Below are positions 58,308-64,000 of a stretch of DNA of 64,000 nucleotides, piece by piece. Location: the NCBI RefSeq assembly GCF_003286085.1, contig NW_020825288.1, positions 3,038,001 to 3,102,000 of the forward strand, in the 5' to 3' direction. This stretch comes from Drosophila persimilis. Its lineage: Eukaryota > Arthropoda > Insecta > Diptera > Drosophilidae. A model generated the notes under the pieces. That model made no database searches. It saw only the letters and a list, made by a program, of their open reading frames with translations, and had not been told where the DNA came from. Made by a program: the position numbers and the translations under genes. Position 1 is the stretch's first letter; each line of letters begins with the position of its first letter.

Positions 58308-58905
58308 AAATAAAACTAAATGCAAATTGCCTCCTACGAAGACACCGCAGCGACACGACGAGCACCACGAAATGGGAGACGAACAAATCAGAGTCGAACC
58401 GATCCCACCCCCCGAAAAAGACCCCAGACAAACCGCAACAAATGCACCAAATTATGTTAAAACCTTGGCCGTAAACAATGCAGAAGGAGAAGAAGTCTCC
58501 AGCACCAACAATTTTGTGGCCTAGTCCCGCCAAAGAGGGGTAGAGTGAGGCCATGGGATGTCTGTCTTTTACACTTTGGCACTGTGGTAGGACAGCGTAA
58601 GAAGTGTCTGATTCGTTGGCCCGTTTTGATTAACATAAAGCGAATAATAGACATCGACTGCCAAAAACAGCAACAGCAACGTGAACAAATTTGATTTCAC
58701 GATTTTGCACTATTTAGCCAGAGAAGCCGAAGCTGAAGCCGAAGCTGAAGCCGAAGCCCTAGCTCCAACACCTGCATCTGCATCTGCATTAGAAAGAGCC
58801 ACAGCAACGAGATACTTTTGTGTAATTTCGACAGCCGAAGATGCATTTTTGGTCCGCATCGAACCGCTGTCAAAAGATGTGTTGCAACATTGCACATCTC
58901 AATTT
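58308..58905 (+). repeat. Duplicated block, copy 1 (downstream of first IR gene)
   Basis: The block begins at AATAAA and ends in a CAAAAGATGTG/CATCTC phrase. It aligns along its whole length to 62287-62791, with perfect runs of 46 bp (58618-58663 vs 62532-62577) and 45 bp (58680-58724 vs 62594-62638). Copy 1 is longer, mostly from extra sequence near 58375-58430, 58483-58500 and 58533-58550 and extra GAAGCC units near 58735-58757. It has a Glu-Ala-rich open frame after a GTG, not an ATG, and no terminal inverted repeats. Confidence 0.95.
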
Positions 58906-59150
58906 CAAATGAGCTCTTGTTAAGCAAATGAATCGACTGTCGACTGTCGAGGAAAACCTTTTAAACAAATGCAACATGTTCACACGCAAATGCCTTAATG
59001 CCTTGTTCAGATATTTATGATAGAGCAATGAATAATAAAGATTCAAATAAATTACTTTTAAACCTTTTCAGGTGACCTAGAATAATACTCCCAGTCCATA
59101 TAGATATGTGTCTTTTGGGGATGGGACAATTGGCAGGCCATGGGCAATTT
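58906..59150. other. Spacer, A+T-rich, ends at an acceptor
   Basis: Contains AATAATAAA near 59030 and TTACTTTTAAACCTTTTCAG ending at 59070, a good-looking 3' splice site. No coding sequence lies in it. Confidence 0.5.
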
Positions 59151-59270
59151 ATGACACACAAGAAGCGCCACGACTTTGTTGACAAATTTCCACAAAACAC
59201 GAAGCCTGGCGGAATGAATTATGTCGCCGTGATCGACGGGAAAATGAAGCCAGAATCATTGCAACGTTAA
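59151..59270 (+). CDS. Hypothetical 39-codon ORF followed directly by a splice donor
   Basis: The ATG at 59151 opens a frame with balanced composition (begins MTHKKRHDFVDKF, ends KMKPESLQR). Two bases after the TAA comes GTTAAAG|GTGAGATG, a near-consensus donor at 59273. Upstream, TTTTCAG at 59064-59070 could be the acceptor, giving a 202-nt exon (59071-59272) containing the whole small ORF. Another frame is also open up to the donor. I recognise no family. It may be part of a transcript between the two IR genes, or chance. Confidence 0.2.
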   Translation: MTHKKRHDFVDKFPQNTKPGGMNYVAVIDGKMKPESLQR

Positions 59271-59417
59271 AGGTGAGATGCGGGGGCGTGCCATAAGCCA
59301 AGATCCAAGAGCACGACATGTGAGACAATTTCGAATCGTGCTCTTGGTGTCCCGGGAGAGTGCTGCCGCCATTAGTTGCCCTCCTACCGCCCTCCCGTCC
59401 ACCATTTTCTCTGGCAG

Positions 59418-59608
59418 TCATCCAGGCTTCCACTCGAGCCGTTGCTTATAATTTGCTGCAAATTATTAAACGATCTGTCCCAGCCACGAAGGTCAGCGAA
59501 GAGGAAAATACTTACGCAGGCCGACCGTCGACGGTCAACCGCAAGAGGCAAGCGGTCCACATAACTTTCTCCGCAAGACGGATGCGAGGGTGTTGTCAGA
59601 TGCCATGA
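59418..59608 (+). CDS. Hypothetical exon with strong acceptor and 62-codon open tail
   Basis: A 40-base pyrimidine-rich tract ending TTTTCTCTGGCAG (59417) is one of the best acceptors in the window. After TC the frame continues IQASTRAVAYNLLQIIKR and further balanced sequence to TGA at 59606-59608. With the donor at 59273 the implied intron is 145 bp. The frame that stays open up to that donor does not join this one in phase, so the two may not be partners. Function unknown. Confidence 0.25.
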
Positions 59609-60537
59609 AGGATCGGCGGAGTTAAGCCTACGTCGACCATAAAACGTCATGCCAGGCGAAAAGAAATGCCTCCTGCACGCTGAGTGGCAGTCACATCAAG
59701 TAAGGAGCATGCCGAAGTCCTTATACTCTGACAAAGATTAGCCAGAGTAGCTTTGTTGTTCTTAGAAAACTTTGAAGTATGTCTAAAAATTGTACACCAA
59801 TGCATTAGCTTCGAGAGATTAAACTATAAACCAAAGTGTTTTGTTTAAAACATTTCTATATTTAAAGTATTTATTTCAAAGTATAATACTTAATTTAGAT
59901 ATGTTTGGCTATGTTTCTTTTTACTAAGCCAGTTTTCTCTTGGTTTCAAAGAGTTTTATTAGGAAAACGATTGTTTTAATCCAATTAAATACAAACGGCG
60001 CATACCGCCGAGGAAAACTGAGCTGTCCCTTTTGGCGAGAGTACAAAGTGCAGCCGAAATATATTTCGGCTTAAAAATTCTACAGCTGCAGCTGACTGGT
60101 TACTGGTTACTGGAATTGGGGCCTCTGGTTCCGAACTGCCATATTTTCTCCCTCTGGTTTTTGTTTCTCTGCCTGGTTTTTGCTCACATCCGAAGGTGCC
60201 CTGCCCACAAGTTGAAAGGTCAGGAATTTATGGATTTTACATGGCTGCAGAGACATTCCCAGTTGCCCGTAACTTAAACAGTTTGACAACGCATACCCTT
60301 GACTCTTTTACACTGTTCACAATCTCGTATTTGCTCAGAGTCGCGATTATCACTGTGCAAACTTTGTACTTCCCTCCGCACAATGGTAATTACTGAGGTA
60401 ATTGCTATTACCAGTTGGCGATGGGATTCGATAAGAGCCTTGATTTCATTACCAAAGCAAATAGGAGCAGAAGCAAATAGAGCTGCTTCCAACTGCGAGC
60501 CTTGCTTGTCCTTCAGTTCTTGTTTAGGGGCCGCGAC
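59609..60537. promoter_or_regulatory. Upstream region of the second IR gene
   Basis: It starts A+T-rich with no gene. A cluster GGTAATTACTGAGGTAATTG followed by CTATTACC lies at about 60384-60413, giving two direct and one inverted TAAT-type sites, and parallels the TAATTA palindromes before the first IR gene. No TATA box is obvious. A possible site-dense enhancer/promoter is inferred from this motif sharing. Confidence 0.35.
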
Positions 60538-62229
60538 ATGTTGGCCCACTTCAGTCGGACCATTTCGCAGGAACTGTTCGATCTGTACGGCCTAGTGCTG
60601 CAGTTCCTGGTGACCGGTGAGACCACCGTTTTATACTACAACCCAAGCGGCCTCAACTGCAGCTGGCATTGGCTCTGGCAGCGGAACCTGACCACCAATC
60701 CACAGATTGTCTGGCAGAGTGCTGAGCCTGCAGTGGACCTAGTTCAACAGTTCAGCAGCAATCTCTTTGTCCTGGCCTGCCTGTCGCGGGAGTCCAACGA
60801 GTGGGAGCTCATGGGCCTGTCCTCGAGCCTGAGCCATCTCCGAGGGGTGCGTGTGCTGATCGATGTAGCTGGCCCTGGCAGGAACGAGGAACTTATGGCT
60901 ACTAAAATCTTGTCGTATTGCCTCAAGAACAGCATGCTGAATGTGATGTTGTATTTTCAGCGATGGAGTCGCCATTTGTTCGTCTACAGCTTTCGGGCCT
61001 TCCCGCACTTTGTGCTCATAAAACAGAGAATTCTCAGCCCCGGCTCACCCAGACCTCAGATGTTTGCGGACCAACTGGCAGATATTAAAGGCAAAGAGAT
61101 TATTGCCATACCGGACTTTTCGCCCCCAAATTCCTTCGAGTACACGGATGCAAATGGAGAGACACGAGTCGCTGGCTACCTTTGGACGTTCATCGCAGAA
61201 TTTGCGAGCAGCTTGGGGGGCAGGCTGAAAGTGTCGTACCCCACATGGGCTACGGGCAGGACAGCTTCCAGCCTGTACATGCTGGAGGTGACCAGGAATG
61301 CCAGCGTGGACTTTGGACTCACGCCCACCATGGTAACGGAGAAGAACATCAAATGGTACTACCAGTACTCCTATCCCATGCTCTACTCCAGCTGGTGCAT
61401 AATGCTGCCCATGGAGCGACCCATACCCGTATTCTCGCTATTCCATCGGGTTTTGAGCTGCGAGGCCGTGATTGTGGTGCTGGCAGCCAGTCTAGTTTTT
61501 GGCCTGCTGGTTCCGGCGCTATTCAAATGTCTGGGGATCGACTTTCGCTGTAAATTGGTGCACTTGACGCCTCGGCTACTGGCCCTCGTCCTGGTGTGCG
61601 CCTGCGCGGCCCAACTGCTCTCCTTGCTGATCTCGCGACCGGCCTCAGCCCGGATTGATAGCTTCGATGATCTGTTGCGATCGGGTCTGAAGATATTTGG
61701 GATGCGCAGCGAGTTCTATTTCTTCGATGGGGATTTCCGCGCCAAGTATGCGGCGGCTTTCCATTTGACCAACAATCCCACCGATCTCTACGACAATCGG
61801 AACCATTTCAACACCACGTGGGCCTACACTATTACCAGCGTGAAGTGGGCTGTCATTGAAACCCAGCAGCGCCACTTTCCGCGTCCTGTGTTTCGCCTGT
61901 CCCGCGACATGTGCTTTAATGGGTACTTGCCGAGTAGCCTGCTCATCCCGCCGGAGTCTGTCTACCGGGACCGGCTGCAGCAGTTTACCCTGCGAATGGA
62001 ACAGTCGGGCCTAATTTCGCAGTGGATTCGGATGAGCTTCTACGACATGGTCAGGGCCGGACAGATGACCATCAAGGACTACAGTCAGTCCCAGCAGCTG
62101 CGTGCTCTCACCCTGCAGGACCTTCAGCTGGCCTGGCGCCTGAGTGGCCTGGGAGTGATCATTTGCGTCGTCGCATTCGTCCTAGAACTGCTGCGATTCT
62201 ACACGCCCGTCTTTCTGAACAGCCTATAG
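60538..62229 (+). CDS. Divergent ionotropic receptor (IR), second of tandem pair, altered pore
   Basis: The 563-residue, single-exon product is a paralogue of the receptor at 56306. Shared phrases include YYNPSG (34-38 region), GYLWTFIAEFAS, SSWCIMLPMER, KIFGMRSEF, TNTxW/TSVKW, QSGLISQW and SFYDMVRAG. Layout: N-terminal region (1-185); first ligand-binding half (about 186-297); M1 (about 309-333); pore/M2 (about 345-367); second half (about 374-520); M3 (about 534-556). The TANYQG pore segment of its neighbour is replaced by VLVCACAAQLLSLLIS, so ion selectivity or channel ability may differ. No signal peptide follows the chosen ATG (CGACATG); the frame is open 12 codons further upstream but without an ATG. 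An AATAAA at 62288-62293, 59 bases after the stop, is a likely polyadenylation signal. Expected role: chemosensory receptor subunit in dendrites. Confidence 0.94.
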   Translation: MLAHFSRTISQELFDLYGLVLQFLVTGETTVLYYNPSGLNCSWHWLWQRNLTTNPQIVWQSAEPAVDLVQQFSSNLFVLACLSRESNEWELMGLSSSLSHLRGVRVLIDVAGPGRNEELMATKILSYCLKNSMLNVMLYFQRWSRHLFVYSFRAFPHFVLIKQRILSPGSPRPQMFADQLADIKGKEIIAIPDFSPPNSFEYTDANGETRVAGYLWTFIAEFASSLGGRLKVSYPTWATGRTASSLYMLEVTRNASVDFGLTPTMVTEKNIKWYYQYSYPMLYSSWCIMLPMERPIPVFSLFHRVLSCEAVIVVLAASLVFGLLVPALFKCLGIDFRCKLVHLTPRLLALVLVCACAAQLLSLLISRPASARIDSFDDLLRSGLKIFGMRSEFYFFDGDFRAKYAAAFHLTNNPTDLYDNRNHFNTTWAYTITSVKWAVIETQQRHFPRPVFRLSRDMCFNGYLPSSLLIPPESVYRDRLQQFTLRMEQSGLISQWIRMSFYDMVRAGQMTIKDYSQSQQLRALTLQDLQLAWRLSGLGVIICVVAFVLELLRFYTPVFLNSL

Positions 62230-62286
62230 TGCCCTATAGCACTAGCCAGCACTTTATTTTGTTATTTTCGCTGTACTAGTATATAA

Positions 62287-62791
62287 AAATAAATGCAAAT
62301 TGCTTACCAGGAAGACACCGCAGAAACACGACGAGCGAGCGCCACGAAATCAGACTCGACTCCAAATGCGAAATCAGAAAGAAACAAACCACAAGAAATC
62401 CACCAAATTATGTAAAGCCTTGCCAGCAAACACCAACAAATTTGTGGCCTAGTCCCGCCAGACCATGGGATGTCTGTCTTTCACACTCTGGCACACTGTG
62501 GTAGGACAACGCAAGAAGTGTCTGATTCTCTGGCCCGTTTTGATTAACATAAAGCGAATAATAGACATCGACTGCCAGCAACAGCAACTGCAACGTGAAC
62601 AAATTTGATTTCACGATTTTGCACTATTTAGCCAGAGACGCCGAAGCTGAAGCCGAAGCCCTAGCTCCAACACCTGCATCTGCATCTGCATCAGAAAGAG
62701 CCACAGCAAGGAGATACTTTTTTGCAACTTTGACAAGCGAAGATGCAGCTTCAAAGCTGTCAAAGATGTGGCGCAATATAAAACATCTTGA
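62287..62791 (+). repeat. Duplicated block, copy 2 (downstream of second IR gene)
   Basis: Direct-orientation counterpart of 58308-58905, beginning only about 58 bases after the IR stop codon. It contains the AATAAA, the shared GTGGCCTAGTCCCGCCA and GGGATGTCTGTCTTT phrases, the 46- and 45-bp perfect matches, and a shorter GAAGCC tract. Similarity fades after ACATCTTG. No target-site duplication or terminal inverted repeat was recognised. Confidence 0.95.
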
Positions 62792-63216
62792 ATCGGAGTC
62801 CACAAGTCTATTATAAAACAATTGTACAACAGTTTCGGAATAGTTTCGGAGCAGTTCGAAAGGATTTGTTATCATTTTGATTCATTGTATCGAATGTATG
62901 CCATCGGAACCATCTTATCTATACATTTCTTAACAATTCCATTGAGTTCTGGGCATTGTGCAGTGATTTATTTGATTTATTTTGAAATTCCGCGCCAGAA
63001 AGGGAAAACAATCTGCCTTTACCTTGGCACCGTCTTATGAGTCATTTATGCAGACCACCATTGGTGGGACTTCCACTGGGTCTGCGACTGCGACTGCGAT
63101 TGTGGCTGTAGCTGTAGCTGTCCAGGTGTTCAATTAAGCACTGACGTTGACCTTAATACGCAGGCTGCTGAAAACGGATTGAAAAAGTGCCAGAATTTCT
63201 GACAAATTGTCGCCGA
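62792..63216. other. Intergenic, right of the IR pair
   Basis: A+T-rich to about 63000, then CTGCGACTG and TGTAGC repeats at about 63078-63118. No gene was found. An AATTTGGT-like promoter is not visible. Confidence 0.5.
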
Positions 63217-63257
63217 ATGTGCGCGGAAATCAAGTTTATGGTCAGCCGCGCAAATGG

Positions 63258-63290
<33 letters not shown>

Positions 63291-63405
63291 CAGTGGCAAA
63301 GATGTCAACGCAACGAATTCTGTACGGTTATCGGAGCCATCGCTTAGAAAGTTGGTGCTTACCAGGCTGGCATTAAAATGCCAGAGGAAATCGTCAAGCG
63401 GATAG
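63217..63405 (+). CDS. Hypothetical ORF of 62 codons with poly-Ser run
   Basis: The ATG frame begins MCAEIKFMVSRANGG, passes through a (CAG)n-encoded Ser run (63260-63288) and continues with balanced sequence (SVRLSEPSLRKLVLTRLALK) to TAG. It overlaps the next frame by 28 bases. It could be a first coding exon of a gene beyond the window, or a chance frame. A donor-like TTG|GTGCTT at 63352 is weak. Confidence 0.2.
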
Positions 63406-63644
63406 CCGATTGTCGAGTGCCGAGTGCCGATTCCGAAGGTGTTAAAATATGCATTAAAATTGCTGATGAAGCGGCTTGTTCGCTGGCAGGATTACCAAAT
63501 ATTTGCGGCTGCCGCTGCCAAAAGTCAAAAGAAATCAATCAAAATGCCACAATCAACAACAACCACCGCAAGGCGCCAAAAGGCAACAAAAGGCCGCAGC
63601 GAAACCCACACCAACACCAACAACAGACAGAAGCGACAGCCTGA
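63378..63644 (+). CDS. Hypothetical ORF of 88 codons
   Basis: The ATG in TTAAAATGCC opens a frame whose first half has mixed composition (MPEEIVKRIADCRV, VKICIKIADEAACS) and whose second half becomes Asn/Gln/His-rich from CAA and CAC repeats. It ends at TGA 63642-63644. The opposite strand has a donor-like CAGCCTG|GTAAGC at about 63359. No domain is recognised and coding status is undecided. Confidence 0.2.
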   Translation: MPEEIVKRIADCRVPSADSEGVKICIKIADEAACSLAGLPNICGCRCQKSKEINQNATINNNHRKAPKGNKRPQRNPHQHQQQTEATA

Positions 63645-64000
63645 CGTGTGCCTAAGACGCTTAGTGGCTGCTGCAAGTCGAGATCAGCACCAGCACCAGC
63701 CCCAGCCTCAGCATCAGCCTCGGCTCCAGCAACATCCAAGCGGCAGACAAGAGACGGCCCCGTGTCTCTAAGTGGACAACAAAACGCCTCCAACACTTTT
63801 GGGGCGCGAAAAATGTGTTTGCCATGCAGTTTCTCTCTGGCCAGGCCAAGTGTTTGCCTCCAACTGAATGTCTAATGCCGCAGTTGCACTGTTGCAGCAG
63901 TTCCAGCAGTTGCAGATGCAGTGGATGCTGCACTTGCACTTGCAGTTGCAGTTGCAGGGGCGTGCTCTCCGGGATATATGTATATGGGTATGTGTGTGTG
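63645..64000. other. Non-coding or partial, window end
   Basis: CAGCACCAGCC and GTTGCA repeats dominate. All frames are repeat translations. Nothing further is supportable before the window ends. Confidence 0.5.

Noticed and set aside
58681..58923. Glu-Ala-rich frame in the duplicated block, also present in copy 2
   Set aside because: It starts with GTG, not ATG; the C-terminal halves of the two copies are frameshifted and dissimilar, so the frame is kept only by recent common origin.

Overview
The window looks like nuclear DNA of a fruit fly (Drosophilidae), possibly of the obscura group. The evidence is of several kinds: start codons in CAAAC/CGAC-ATG contexts, single-exon insect ionotropic receptors, a compact secreted chymotrypsin-fold protease, abundant CAG/CTG and (GAGTCN)n simple repeats in otherwise unconstrained DNA, TCAGT-type initiators, and degenerate pieces resembling the DINE/Helitron class of fly repeats. 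The species guess rests only on general sequence character (dense TACGAGTA/TACTCGTA and GAGTC-type repeats) and is weak.

Layout. About the first 50 kb hold no complete recognisable gene. They read as intron and intergenic DNA: A+T-rich stretches mixed with many microsatellites, several exon-like islands (about 0.72-1.29, 4.7, 25.4, 42.65, 43.53 and 44.3-45.45 kb), a decayed tandem-repeat cluster at 35.7-36.4 kb and small transposon remnants. The best hidden coding signal is a two-exon N-terminus on the + strand. A start codon plus seven coding bases sit at 25409-25415 before a consensus donor. A 107-nt exon at 43527-43633 has an excellent acceptor and donor. The phases match, and the joined product begins M-S-G, then a membrane anchor, a Cys cluster and a basic stretch. 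If real, this is the start of a large gene whose remaining exons lie further right, perhaps beyond the window, with the genes at 50-62 kb nested inside it.

From 50.4 kb the window contains three confident genes. A minus-strand secreted serine protease (50430-51344) has a complete catalytic triad, a glycine at the specificity position and an unusual basic, Cys-rich C-terminal tail. Two plus-strand divergent ionotropic receptor (IR) genes in tandem (56306-57964 and 60538-62229) are both single-exon. Each has two ligand-binding half-domains around two membrane segments and a pore region, and a final membrane segment.

The most striking non-genic structure is a roughly 500-600 bp block lying just 3' of each IR gene (58308-58905 and 62287-62791). 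The two copies share perfect runs of 45-46 bp, although the two IR proteins are very diverged. Other unexplained signals are a dispersed motif around TTGCCYAAGTCTTTTGTTT present in five to six places and both orientations, a roughly ten-fold excess of TACGAGTA with a perfect 20-bp palindrome of it at 30006-30025, and palindromic homeodomain-type GGTAATTA sites upstream of both IR genes.
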